From contig NZ_LQXR01000002.1 in the NCBI RefSeq assembly GCF_001590725.1, positions 1 through 64,000 of the forward strand: DNA of 64,000 nt. The letters run 5' to 3'. Shown piece after piece: positions 38,258-48,608 of this stretch (positions are counted from its first letter, which is position 1; every line of letters starts with the position of its first letter). This DNA is from Snodgrassella sp. CFCC 13594 (GTDB lineage: Bacteria; Pseudomonadota; Gammaproteobacteria; Burkholderiales; Neisseriaceae). A program made the position numbers and the translations under genes. Under the pieces are notes generated by a model. The model was not told the origin of the DNA. It saw only the letters and a program-made list of their open reading frames with translations, and did not search any database.

Positions 38258-39084
38258 GTCAGACAACCCTACCTAATGCGGATGATTGGTTTATTCATGC
38301 GCATTTGGCCACCACCATGGATGAGCGGCTACTGGCCGTGAAAGCCCAACCTCAACACATTATTTTAGCGGGTGCCGATGCCAACCACAGCTATGGTTGT
38401 CTGAATGCCCGTTATCCGCAGGCAGCCTTTCACGAATATGACAGCCGCAAAACCCAGCTTCAGGCAGCCTTATCCCTGCGTAAGCAATCGCGGTCATTGT
38501 GGCAAAAAATTGGCACTAAGCTACCGCCGCAAACTGCCAGTGACGCCTTGCCCAATCAGGAAACAGCAGACATGGTGTGGGGCAATTTGGCCTTACTGCA
38601 CCAACCCGAACCCAGCGCCGTATTCGACAATTGGGCACACGCACTCAAACCCGATGGTTTGTTGTTTTTCACCCACGTAGGCCCTGATACACTTAAAGAA
38701 ATCCAGGCACTCTGGCAAGCCCAGGGCATTGCCGTAACAACGCCGCTGTTCATTGATATGCACGATTTGGGCGACATGCTGTTCCACCATGGCTTTTACG
38801 ATCCAGTAATGGACATGAGTAGGCTCACACTGCAATACACCCAGCCCCAACGATTCATCTGCGACATGCAAGTTGCGGGCATTTGGCAAAGCCTGCATTT
38901 TCATGACGAACAGGCTGCCATTCGAGCTTTAGAAAAAGCATGGGCCGATGGCTCCGTTCACGACGTCACCTTGGAGCTGGTGTATGGACATGGCATCAAA
39001 AAAACCGTATTGCCCGTCAACCAAGCCTTGGTACAGTTCTACCCCCATCGGCCCACACCCTTAAAAACCAACACATCTGATTAA
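38254..39084 (+). CDS. bioC: Malonyl-ACP O-methyltransferase BioC
   Basis: BioC methylates malonyl-ACP so it can enter fatty acid synthesis as a pimeloyl precursor. The 276-residue product has a divergent class I methyltransferase fold: the N-terminal SAM region is weak (HIILAGADANHSYGCLNARY), while MVWGNLALLHQPEPSAVFDN and LLFFTHVGPDTLKEIQALWQ match the BioC signature closely. It starts at ATG 38254, overlapping the bioH stop, so BioH and BioC are made together, as their pathway requires. A longer frame to 38140 overlaps bioH and is not used. A perfect DUS lies at 38459. Confidence 0.87.
   Translation: MSQTTLPNADDWFIHAHLATTMDERLLAVKAQPQHIILAGADANHSYGCLNARYPQAAFHEYDSRKTQLQAALSLRKQSRSLWQKIGTKLPPQTASDALPNQETADMVWGNLALLHQPEPSAVFDNWAHALKPDGLLFFTHVGPDTLKEIQALWQAQGIAVTTPLFIDMHDLGDMLFHHGFYDPVMDMSRLTLQYTQPQRFICDMQVAGIWQSLHFHDEQAAIRALEKAWADGSVHDVTLELVYGHGIKKTVLPVNQALVQFYPHRPTPLKTNTSD
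38459..38470 (-). repeat. Perfect DUS inside bioC
   Basis: TTCAGGCAGCCT in frame in bioC; a near copy (GCAGGCAGCCT) lies 40 bases before it. Confidence 0.9.
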
Positions 39085-39114
39085 TACATGAATGGATTGG
39101 AAGTTAGAAACCCC

Positions 39115-40014
39115 ATGAAAACTCAACAAAACCTGCCACACCGCCCATGGATGATGATTGCTGCAATGTCTTTGCTATTGGCCAGTTGTGGCAGCATCAA
39201 TAAGCCCTCCGCATCCAGCACAACAGAAAAACCCCGAGCAATAGTCGGCTTGGCATTGGGCGGCGGTGCTTCCAAGGGATTTGCCCACATTGGGGTCATT
39301 AAAGTTTTGCAAGAAAACCACATCCCCATCAGCGTCGTCACTGGCACCAGCGCTGGGGCGATCGTGGGCAGCATGTATGCATCCGGTATGGGCCCAGACC
39401 GCATGTCTTTAGAGGCGCAAATTTTGGGAAAAACCGACTTAGTGGATCCGGTCATTTCCACCACAGGCTTTATACGAGGCCAAAAACTTCAAAATTACAT
39501 CAATCAAAAAGTCGGTAACCGACCGATACAGGCTTTCCCGAAAAAATTCGCCGCAGTAGCCACAGAATTTGGTAGCGGGCGCATGGCCGTGTTTAACCGC
39601 GGCGATGCAGGCCAAGCGGTGCGCGCGTCGGCCAGCATTCCCAATGTGTTCCAGCCCACTACCATTAATGGTAAGCGCTATGTTGACGGCGGCTTGGTGG
39701 CGCCAGTACCAGTGAGTGCGGCGAGGCGGTTGGGGGCCAATGTGGTCATTGCTGTAGACATTTCGGCCAAGCCAGCCAAACTATCCAGCACCGGTTTCTT
39801 TTCTTATCTGGATCAAAGTCTCAACATCATGAGCACAGCGGCACTGCATAATGAATTAAAGCAAGCCAACGTGGTGATTCGGCCACAGGTACAGCGGCTG
39901 GGCTCGGTAGGTGGCTTCGATGAAAAAGAACAAGCCATCCAGCTGGGTGAGCAGGCCGCCCGCGCCGCGCTGCCGCAAATTCGCGCAGCGCTATCCCGCT
40001 ATCGGACCAACTGA
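39115..40014 (+). CDS. Patatin-like phospholipase lipoprotein
   Basis: A patatin-like hydrolase with a lipoprotein signal: PWMMIAAMSLLLASC places a lipobox Cys at residue 25. The enzyme has the oxyanion-hole block VGLALGGGASKGFAHIGVIK, the nucleophile elbow VTGTSAGAIVGSMYA (GTSAG, catalytic Ser) and the dyad Asp in KRYVDGGLVAPVPVSAARRL (DGG). It resembles the RssA group. It should sit in the inner or outer membrane facing the periplasm and deacylate lipids. An in-frame ATG at 39088 would lengthen the signal by nine residues; I prefer 39115, with GGAAG upstream. Substrate unknown. Confidence 0.85.
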   Translation: MKTQQNLPHRPWMMIAAMSLLLASCGSINKPSASSTTEKPRAIVGLALGGGASKGFAHIGVIKVLQENHIPISVVTGTSAGAIVGSMYASGMGPDRMSLEAQILGKTDLVDPVISTTGFIRGQKLQNYINQKVGNRPIQAFPKKFAAVATEFGSGRMAVFNRGDAGQAVRASASIPNVFQPTTINGKRYVDGGLVAPVPVSAARRLGANVVIAVDISAKPAKLSSTGFFSYLDQSLNIMSTAALHNELKQANVVIRPQVQRLGSVGGFDEKEQAIQLGEQAARAALPQIRAALSRYRTN

Positions 40015-40056
40015 GCCCCACCGCCTAACCAATGACATTGTTTTGAAGGAAACAAC

Positions 40057-40779
40057 ATGACACAACAACAAGCACAAAAACGCGTGGCGGCACAACACGA
40101 AGATTTAGCCGACAAACTTAATTGGTTGCGGGCAGGGGTGTTGGGCGCCAATGATGGCATCGTTTCAACGGCAGGCTTGGTATTGGGGGTTGTGGGTGCC
40201 ACAGATAATCATACGGCCATTTTGGTAGCAGGAGTGGCAGGCTTGGTGTCGGGCGCATTGTCGATGGCAGCCGGAGAATATGTATCGGTGTCCACGCAGC
40301 GCGATACTGAACGTGCTGCCGTCAAACACGAAGCAGCAGAACTACACCAAAAACCCAGTGCTGAATTAACGGAACTCACAGACATTCTGGAAGCCAAAGG
40401 CCTCAATCGCGGCATCGCTTTTGAAGCAGCCCGTGAGCTGACCCGACAAAATGCGCTCGCCGCCCATGCTGAAATGGAACTGGGCATTCGCTTAGGCAGC
40501 TACACCAATCCTTGGCAGGCAGCCATTGCCTCGGCCATTTCATTTTCACTGGGGGCTTTGGTGCCACTGCTGTCTGTATTGATGGCTACCGCCCAAAACG
40601 CCTTATGGGTAACGGTATTGGCTGTGGCCATTGCCTTGAGCATCACCGGCTATACGTCAGCCAAACTGGGTCACGCACCAACTCGGCCAGCAACGTGGCG
40701 CAACGTGGCCGGAGGCTTATTGGCCATGCTGGTGACTTATGGCATCGGCCGTTTGATTGGCAGCCAATTCTTGGGTTAG
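40057..40779 (+). CDS. VIT1/CCC1-family Fe/Mn transporter
   Basis: A 240-residue membrane protein of the VIT (CCC1-like) family, which moves Fe2+ or Mn2+ out of the cytoplasm. The first helices contain WLRAGVLGANDGIVSTAGLV, the family signature, and GALSMAAGEYVSVSTQRDTE with the Met/Glu residues that line the path. A cytoplasmic helical stretch (IAFEAARELTRQNALAAHAE) is the metal-binding domain region, and three helices follow. GAAGGA precedes the ATG. Together with the riboswitch-linked exporter at 5.3 kb it is the second metal exporter of the window. Confidence 0.88.
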   Translation: MTQQQAQKRVAAQHEDLADKLNWLRAGVLGANDGIVSTAGLVLGVVGATDNHTAILVAGVAGLVSGALSMAAGEYVSVSTQRDTERAAVKHEAAELHQKPSAELTELTDILEAKGLNRGIAFEAARELTRQNALAAHAEMELGIRLGSYTNPWQAAIASAISFSLGALVPLLSVLMATAQNALWVTVLAVAIALSITGYTSAKLGHAPTRPATWRNVAGGLLAMLVTYGIGRLIGSQFLG

Positions 40780-40842
40780 TGCCATGATGCATGCAGGGCT
40801 GCCTGAAACATTTTCAGCATCGCCCAGCAGCCGCTTTTCCCG

Positions 40843-40848
40843 TATAAT
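40843..40848 (+). promoter_or_regulatory. Candidate -10 box for prfB
   Basis: TATAAT lies about 42 bases before the prfB start. No clear -35 is present at usual spacing. Confidence 0.35.
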
Positions 40849-40889
40849 ACACGCCTATTTTCAAGAACATATTGTCTGGAATCATCAGC

Positions 40890-41994
40890 ATGGAAGCCGA
40901 ACGCATCAATCAATTGAAGAATCAATTAGACGACTTGGAAACCCGCAGCCACGACATTCGGGGGTATCTTTGACTACGACGGCAAAAAAGACCGTCTGGA
41001 AGAAGTGGTGGGTTTGTCAGAAGATCCCGATCTGTGGAATGACCCCAAAAAAGCACAAGAAATTGGTAAAGAACGTAAGCTATTGGAAGGCATTGTACTC
41101 ACGCTGGATCACATCCACAGCGGCATAGACGACAATCGCCTGCTTTTGGACATGGCAGTAGAAGAAGGCGATGAAGATGGCTTTATGGCGGTCGAAACCG
41201 ACGTGGCCGAATTAGAAAAGCAAATGGCCGATTTGGAATTCAAGCGCATGTTCAACCAGCCGGCTGACGTCAACAACTGCTTTATCGACATTGTGGCCGG
41301 GGCTGGCGGCACCGAAGCCGAAGATTGGGCCGGCATGCTGTTGCGTATGTATTTACGCTATGCTGAACGCAAAGGCTTTACCGTAGAAATCTTAGAAGAA
41401 GACGAAGGCGAAATCGCCGGTATCAACCGCGCCACCATCAAACTAGATGGTGAATATGCCTATGGTTTACTGCGCACCGAAACCGGCATCCATCGATTGG
41501 TTCGCTATTCGCCATTTGATTCCAATAACAAGCGTCATACCTCGTTTGCATCCGTGTTTGTCTACCCAGAAGTGGACGATAGCTTTGAAATCGAAATTAA
41601 CCCAGCTGATTTGCGCACCGATACCTACCGCGCCTCAGGCGCCGGCGGCCAGCACATTAACAAAACCGATTCAGCGGTGCGCATTACCCATGAGCCCACC
41701 GGCATTGTGGTGCAATGCCAAAATGACCGCTCTCAGCACCGCAACCGCGAAGAAGCCATGAACATGCTGAAAGCCAAATTGTTTGAACGCGAAATGCGCA
41801 TCCGTAATGAAGAAAAACAAAATTTAGAAGCCAGCAAAGACGACGTGGGCTGGGGTCATCAGATTCGTTCCTACGTATTCGACTCATCACGCATCAAGGA
41901 TTTGCGCACCGGCTATGAAGTGGGCAACATCAAAGCCGTGATGGATGGTGATTTGGACGGCTTCATTGAAGCCAGCTTGAAACAAGGCGTGTAA
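40890..41994 (+). CDS. prfB: Peptide chain release factor 2 with programmed +1 frameshift
   Basis: RF2 reads UGA and UAA stops. The gene opens [20 protein letters not shown] and meets an in-frame TGA at 40971-40973 (codon 28) in the context CGGGGGTATCTTTGAC. This is the conserved autoregulatory site: a Shine-Dalgarno-like GGGGG just before CTT TGA, where low RF2 lets the ribosome slip +1 on CTT and continue with GAC TAC GAC. The rest, in the +1 frame, has the anticodon-like [14 protein letters not shown] (SPF) and the catalytic [18 protein letters not shown] (GGQ). Full length is about 367 residues. This is a working regulatory device, not a defect. Confidence 0.96.
40961..40973 (+). promoter_or_regulatory. 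RF2 programmed frameshift site
   Basis: GGGGTATCTTTGA, with a further G before it: internal SD-like run, slippery CTT and the TGA that RF2 itself reads. It gives negative feedback on RF2 levels. Confidence 0.95.
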
Positions 41995-42001
41995 GCGCCG
42001 C

Positions 42002-43442
<1,441 letters not shown>

Positions 43443-43474
43443 ACAAGATTCATTTAATTGATTGATTGAATCCC

Positions 43475-43510
43475 AAGGCTGCCTGAAACCCTTTCAGGCA
43501 GCCTTTTTTT
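43475..43510 (+). terminator. DUS-pair terminator of purB
   Basis: AGGCTGCCTGAA at 43476-43487 and TTCAGGCAGCCT at 43493-43504, with T7 after. It starts about 33 bases past the purB stop. Confidence 0.92.
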
Positions 43511-43798
43511 ATCTTTATCATCAAGGCAAAACCATCTTTGACTCATATCCAGTAAAGCGCGGAAATATACACCTCAATAACGGCATATACTGACCACGTC
43601 AAAATCAGCAGTGGCAACAAAAATAATCACGCAACGGTTCTGCATGCTTGCAACCAGATTCTCAATTGGCTGCATCCCAGATTAAGAACCGCATGCCCCA
43701 AAATCACCGCAGCAGGATTGGTTTGCACAAAAGCGCAAAACCATCGAAATTTACGAATAAGTATGGTAAATACGCATTATCTACACAGGAGAAACAGC

Positions 43799-45295
43799 AT
43801 GACACAAACATTAGGACATTTTATCAACGGCAAATTAGTGGCGGATCATACGCGCACGCAAGCAGTATTTAACCCAGCCACCGGAGCGGTCAGCAAGCAA
43901 GTGGCCTTGGCTAGCCCGCAAACCGTTGCAGACGCCATCACAGCCGCGCAACACGCTTTTGTTGAATGGCGAGATACGCCGGTGATGAAGCGGGCGCGAG
44001 TGATGTTTAAGTTCAAAGAGTTGCTAGAACAACACCGCGATGCCATTTGCACCTTGATTGGCGAAGAACATGGCAAAATCTTGCATGATGCCGCCGGTGA
44101 ACTACAGCGCGGCATTGAAAATGTGGAATATGCCTGCGCTGCGCCCGAATTTCTCAAAGGCGAGTTTTCTAAAAATGTGGGGCCTAATATTGATTCTTGG
44201 AGTGAATTTCAACCTCTGGGCGTAGTGGCCGGCATTACGCCTTTTAATTTTCCGGCTATGGTACCGTTGTGGATGTTTCCCATGGCCATCGTCTGCGGCA
44301 ATACCTTTGTGTTGAAACCGTCTGAGCGCGACCCCAGTGCCAGCTTGTATTTGGCCCAATTACTGCAAGAAGCAGGGTTACCAGATGGGGTATTTAATGT
44401 CATCAATGGCGACAAAGAAGCCGTAGACACATTATTGACCGACAAAAGAATCCAAGCGGTGAGCTTTGTGGGCTCGACGCCAATAGCCCAATATATTTAT
44501 GCCACCGCAACCGCCAATGGCAAGCGCTGTCAAGCCTTGGGCGGTGCCAAAAACCACGCCATTGTGATGCCGGATGCCGATTTGGATAATGTGGTTAACT
44601 CATTATTAGGCGCGGCATTTGGTTCCTCAGGTGAACGCTGTATGGCTTTATCAGTGGCGGTGTGTGTGGGGGATGCAGTGGCCGATCAAGTGGTTGCCAA
44701 AATCAGCAGCGCCATGCAATCCCTCAAAGTAGGCGTGTTTAGCGACACCAGCAATGATTTCGGCCCCGTGATTACCGCTGCCCACCAAGCCAAGGTTGAA
44801 GGCTATATCGCCAGCGCCGCCGCAGAAGGTGCAACGATTGTGGTGGATGGTCGCGGCGCCAAGCCTTTGGGCTATGAACAAGGTTTTTTTGTGGGCGCCA
44901 CGCTAATTGATCATGTCACACCCAATATGGTGAGCTACCAAGAAGAAATTTTCGGCCCAGTTTTACAAGTGATGCGCGTCGCCACCATGCAAGAAGCCAT
45001 GCAACTGATTAATGACCACATCTATGGCAACGGTACTTGCATCTACACTCGCGATGGTGAAGCTGCACGCTATTTCAGCGATCACATTCAAGTGGGCATG
45101 GTGGGCATCAACATCCCCTTACCGGTGCCAGTGGCCTACCACAGCTTTGGCGGCTGGAAACAATCGTTGTTTGGCGATTTGTCTGCCTACGGCCCAGATG
45201 GCGCACGTTTCTATACACGCCGCAAAACCATTACCCAGCGCTGGCCCACTTCCGAAATTCGAGAAGGGGCCAGCTTCTCGATGCCCACACTTTAA
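43799..45295 (+). CDS. mmsA: CoA-acylating methylmalonate-semialdehyde dehydrogenase
   Basis: MmsA oxidises methylmalonate semialdehyde (from valine) or malonate semialdehyde to propionyl-CoA or acetyl-CoA with NAD and CoA. The 498-residue product has the CoA-acylating subfamily features: GVVAGITPFNFPAMVPLWMF, FVLKPSERDPSASL for NAD, GGAKNHAIVMPDADLDNVVN, and the catalytic Cys in GSSGERCMALSVAVCVG. NIPLPVPVAYHSFGGWKQSL is the family's closing block. The start at 43799 has AGGAGAAA correctly spaced; the frame is open to 43718 but that part is not family-like. No other valine or inositol genes are adjacent. Confidence 0.93.
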   Translation: MTQTLGHFINGKLVADHTRTQAVFNPATGAVSKQVALASPQTVADAITAAQHAFVEWRDTPVMKRARVMFKFKELLEQHRDAICTLIGEEHGKILHDAAGELQRGIENVEYACAAPEFLKGEFSKNVGPNIDSWSEFQPLGVVAGITPFNFPAMVPLWMFPMAIVCGNTFVLKPSERDPSASLYLAQLLQEAGLPDGVFNVINGDKEAVDTLLTDKRIQAVSFVGSTPIAQYIYATATANGKRCQALGGAKNHAIVMPDADLDNVVNSLLGAAFGSSGERCMALSVAVCVGDAVADQVVAKISSAMQSLKVGVFSDTSNDFGPVITAAHQAKVEGYIASAAAEGATIVVDGRGAKPLGYEQGFFVGATLIDHVTPNMVSYQEEIFGPVLQVMRVATMQEAMQLINDHIYGNGTCIYTRDGEAARYFSDHIQVGMVGINIPLPVPVAYHSFGGWKQSLFGDLSAYGPDGARFYTRRKTITQRWPTSEIREGASFSMPTL

Positions 45296-45321
45296 TCTCA
45301 TTTAAATTAAGTAATGTATTC

Positions 45322-45356
45322 CTAGGCTGCCTGAATGATTCAGGCAGCTATATTTT
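45322..45356 (+). terminator. DUS-pair terminator of mmsA
   Basis: AGGCTGCCTGAA at 45324-45335 faces TTCAGGCAGCT from 45339, with a three-base loop and a T-rich end (TATATTTTG). Confidence 0.8.
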
Positions 45357-45559
45357 GAGCTAATATACTATTTATTAATCACATTCTTTATCCCAGCTAA
45401 CCAGCCCTTTTCAATACCACACATGGATAACCAAATTTATTTTATTTTTATGTAAATTTAAATGGGATATATTGCCAAGGGCATTTTATGCAGTATCATT
45501 AATATGCCCATGGTTTACCATGGTTCAATGACCATTTAAATTGATTAAAGGAAAAATTT

Positions 45560-45925
45560 ATGTCGACAAATTACGATAATGCAGTTGCTGAAATGCTGAA
45601 TATCGATGGCGCCTTGGCCGCAGCAGTTGTGGATTTTGACAGTGGTATGATGCTTGCTGGTGGCGGATCAGGTGCCATTGATTTGGAAATTGCGGCGGCC
45701 GGTAATACCGAAGTGATGCGTGCCAAACGCAAAACCATGGGCATGCTGGGTTTGAAAGATGAAATTGACGACATCTTGATTTCATTGGGGAAACAATACC
45801 ACCTGATCCGTCCATTGAAACGTTTGGATGGCTTATTTTTGTATTGTGTATTGGACAAAAACAAATCCAACTTGGCTTTAGCCCGCCGTGGCTTGATTGA
45901 TGTGGAACGCAGCTTAGACCGTTGA
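45560..45925 (+). CDS. Roadblock/LC7-like small protein (copy 2)
   Basis: A 121-residue protein with a roadblock-type pattern: DGALAAAVVDFDSGMMLAGG as the first hairpin, a helix (AAGNTEVMRAKRKTMGMLGL), DEIDDILISLGKQYHLIRPL, then KRLDGLFLYCVLDKNKSNLA and a final helix. It shares the opening GAxAxAVVDxxxGMxL with the protein at 22192-22596 and is probably a distant paralogue. AAAGGA precedes the ATG, and the 200 bases upstream are very AT-rich. The next gene, 70 bases on, is a small ferredoxin-fold-like protein, so the two may be co-transcribed. Possible regulator of a small GTPase or polarity protein; this is inference. Confidence 0.65.
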   Translation: MSTNYDNAVAEMLNIDGALAAAVVDFDSGMMLAGGGSGAIDLEIAAAGNTEVMRAKRKTMGMLGLKDEIDDILISLGKQYHLIRPLKRLDGLFLYCVLDKNKSNLALARRGLIDVERSLDR

Positions 45926-45994
45926 TCGCATATAAATACTATCCATAATAAAAATAATTCGACTTATCCATAATATGAATAATGAAGGACAATC

Positions 45995-46198
45995 ATGCCT
46001 CAAACACTCATCAAGGTATCCGGTGTCGGCAACGAGGATAATGCACGCAAATTGGTCGCCGAAGGCGAACAATTTCCTGGCGTCCGCCTGATAAATGTCA
46101 ACACCAATGATGGCCGCGTGGTCATCACCCATACTGATACTTTCGATTTGGAAAGTTTCAAACACAAATTAGCTGAATGGGGTCTGTCCGCAGAATAA
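45995..46198 (+). CDS. Small protein with a ferredoxin-like (HMA-type) pattern
   Basis: A 67-residue protein: strand (QTLIKVSGVG), helix (NEDNARKLVAEGEQFP), two strands (GVRLINVNTNDGRVVITHTD) and helix (LESFKHKLAEWGL). This order resembles the heavy-metal-associated domain fold, but the CxxC metal site is missing, and there is no cysteine at all. GAAGGA precedes the ATG. It follows the roadblock-like gene in the same direction, before a DUS-pair terminator, suggesting a two-gene unit. I do not know its function. Confidence 0.6.
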   Translation: MPQTLIKVSGVGNEDNARKLVAEGEQFPGVRLINVNTNDGRVVITHTDTFDLESFKHKLAEWGLSAE

Positions 46199-46216
46199 AA
46201 TCAACCCCATCCAACC

Positions 46217-46248
46217 AAGGCTGCCTGAAACATTCAGGCAGCCTTTCT
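46217..46248 (+). terminator. DUS-pair terminator
   Basis: AGGCTGCCTGAA at 46218-46229 and TTCAGGCAGCCT at 46233-46244 with a three-base loop, about 20 bases after the small gene. Confidence 0.85.
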
Positions 46249-46444
46249 ATTAACATCTATTCCTAACAACTCGTCCAAGCATCCGGCCTTTTCATCGGCA
46301 ACCGCTCATTATGTATGGATGTCCATTACAGCGATGCCAATATAGGGATTAAAGTGCGCTACAATAGCAACCACATGGGCATGAGCAGCCGTTTGGCTCC
46401 GCCACGACACTTGCACCGCCTACAACGACGAATCAGGATAAGCC

Positions 46445-47890
46445 ATGTTTGGATTTTTCAAGAAAAAAAAGCCGGTTGAAGAAACCCAAGAATCAGCCGT
46501 TGAAACCAGCCAAGTCAAACCACAACCCTATAACAATGATGTCTTCCCAAGTGATGATTTACCAGGTGAAGTCAATCCGCCGCTAACCGAAGTCCAAAAA
46601 GCCACAGTAGCTGAGCAGGAAAAACAAAATCCCATCAGCGGCATGGTGAGCGATTTATTGGATACCGAGCCGAATCTGCCGCCGCCTTTACCCAACGATC
46701 AATTTCCAGCCGATGACGGCGAAAAAAAAAATAGTACCGAAACAGTAACCACAGATTCACCATCAGCATTACCCCATGCTGCATCCGAAACCGTGCAGCA
46801 AGATTGGGTATTGCCTGCAGCAATGACGCCAACACTACATTCCGGTGCCTCCGCAGTTGCGGTGCCCGAGGCAGCTACTGGCGAAGAAACGCCCATAACA
46901 CAAGTCGAATCAGAAAAAACATTCACCGCGCCGACAGACTTGGCAAAAACAGAACCCGAACAGCCTGCAAAGCTCGGATGGGCCGCCAGACTCAAACAGG
47001 GCCTGAGCAAATCGCGGAACCACATGGCCAAATCATTGGCCGGGGTATTTGGCGGCGGGAAAATTGATGAAGACTTATATGAAGAGCTGGAAACCGTATT
47101 ACTCACCAGTGACATGGGCATTGAAGCCACAGAAAAGCTCTTAAAAGAAGTACGTGATCGCGTAAGCTTAAAGGGTTTAAAGAATGCCCATGAATTGCGG
47201 GGTGCCTTAAAAGACGCGCTTTATGAATTGCTCAAACCTTTACAACAACCTTTGGTCATAACCCCATCGGCACAACCGTTTGTGGTTATGATGGCCGGCG
47301 TGAATGGGGCAGGGAAAACCACCAGCATTGGCAAATTGGCAAAATTGTTTCAATCGCAAGGCAAAAGCGTGCTTCTGGCCGCTGGTGATACTTTCCGTGC
47401 GGCGGCTCGCGAACAATTACAACAATGGGGTGAGCGCAATCAAGTTACGGTGATTTCTCAATCTTCGGGCGATTCCGCAGCCGTGTGTTTTGACGCTGTG
47501 GAGGCAGCAAAGGCTCGCGGAATTGATGTGGTGTTGGCGGATACGGCCGGCCGATTACCCACGCAATTGCATCTGATGGAAGAAATCAAGAAGGTGAAAC
47601 GGGTGTTGCAAAAATCAATGCCAGATGCGCCCCACGAAATTATGCTGGTATTGGATGCCAACGTGGGCCAAAACGCCATTAACCAAGTGGTTGCCTTTGA
47701 TGATGCATTGGGCCTCACTGGATTGATTGTGTCTAAATTAGACGGCACGGCCAAGGGCGGTATATTGGCTGCATTGGCTGCCAAACGCCCCATCCCTGTG
47801 CGCTTTATCGGTGTGGGCGAAAGCATTGATGATTTACGCCCGTTTGATGCACGCGCCTTTGTCGATGCGTTAATCGACGATGAACATTAA
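46445..47890 (+). CDS. ftsY: Signal recognition particle receptor FtsY
   Basis: FtsY is the membrane-bound receptor that docks SRP and its ribosome at the translocon. The 481-residue product starts MFGFFKKKKPVEE, a basic membrane-binding end, followed by a long acidic, low-complexity A domain (residues about 15-185). Then come the N domain (KSRNHMAKSLAGVFGGGKID) and the GTPase domain: GVNGAGKTTSIGKLAKLF (G1), LLAAGDTFRAAAREQL, VLADTAGRLPTQLHLMEEI (G3), and VSKLDGTAKGGILAAL (G4 and following). It leads the ftsY-ftsE-ftsX set. A possible TACAAT -10 lies at 46360. Confidence 0.96.
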   Translation: MFGFFKKKKPVEETQESAVETSQVKPQPYNNDVFPSDDLPGEVNPPLTEVQKATVAEQEKQNPISGMVSDLLDTEPNLPPPLPNDQFPADDGEKKNSTETVTTDSPSALPHAASETVQQDWVLPAAMTPTLHSGASAVAVPEAATGEETPITQVESEKTFTAPTDLAKTEPEQPAKLGWAARLKQGLSKSRNHMAKSLAGVFGGGKIDEDLYEELETVLLTSDMGIEATEKLLKEVRDRVSLKGLKNAHELRGALKDALYELLKPLQQPLVITPSAQPFVVMMAGVNGAGKTTSIGKLAKLFQSQGKSVLLAAGDTFRAAAREQLQQWGERNQVTVISQSSGDSAAVCFDAVEAAKARGIDVVLADTAGRLPTQLHLMEEIKKVKRVLQKSMPDAPHEIMLVLDANVGQNAINQVVAFDDALGLTGLIVSKLDGTAKGGILAALAAKRPIPVRFIGVGESIDDLRPFDARAFVDALIDDEH

Positions 47891-47955
47891 TTTTTTTCGT
47901 TAACCTTCAGGCAACTGCTATTCACTGGCAGCAGTTTGAAATCACGGAACGCAAC

Positions 47956-48608
47956 ATGATTCGCTTTGAACAAGTTTCCAAAACCTATCCGGGTGGTTTT
48001 CATGCGTTGAAAAACCTCAGCTTCAACATCGACAAAGGCGAGATGATTTTCATTGCTGGCCATTCTGGTGCTGGCAAGTCCACCGTATTGAAACTCATCA
48101 GCGGCATCATCAAGCCCAGCCAAGGACACGTGTGGCTCAATAACCAAGATTTAGGACACTTAGGCGACAATCAGCTCGGCTTTTTACGACAGCACATTGG
48201 GATTGTCTTCCAAGACCATAAAATTTTGTTTGACCGCACAGTACTGCAAAATGTATTGCTGCCCTTGCGCATCATTGGTTATGACGCCAAGCAGGCCGAC
48301 AAACGCGCGCGCATCGCTATTGAAAAAGTGGGCTTGGGCGGGCGCGAGCTGGCCGATCCGATTACGCTTTCTGGTGGTGAACAACAGCGCTTGTGCATCG
48401 CCCGAGCGTGGTGCACCAACCTAGCCTATTGATCGCCGATGAGCCATCAGCCAACTTAGACCGCGCATACGCATTGGACATCATGGAACTCTTCAAAACC
48501 TTTCATGAAGCAGGCACCACCGTCATGGTGGCTGCACACGACGAAAGCCTGATGGCCGACTATGGTCACCGCATCATCCGTTTGCAAGACGGGAGGTTAT
48601 ACGCATGA
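47956..48608 (+). CDS. ftsE: Cell division ATPase FtsE (frameshifted)
   Basis: FtsE is the ABC-type ATPase that, with FtsX, activates septal peptidoglycan hydrolases and helps the divisome. The first frame gives MIRFEQVSKTYPGGFHALKN, Walker A IFIAGHSGAGKSTVLKLISG, and the signature ITLSGGEQQRLCIARA, then breaks after AWCTNLAY. The next frame carries Walker B PSLLIADEPSANLD and the H-loop VMVAAHDESLM. One extra G at 48408 reads CIARAVVHQPSLLIADEP and gives 217 residues, the family length. Its TGA overlaps the ftsX ATG (ATGA). As written the ATPase would be dead. Confidence 0.92.

Noticed and set aside
40890..40973. prfB as a broken gene
   Set aside because: The context is the conserved RF2 programmed frameshift, so the in-frame TGA is functional.
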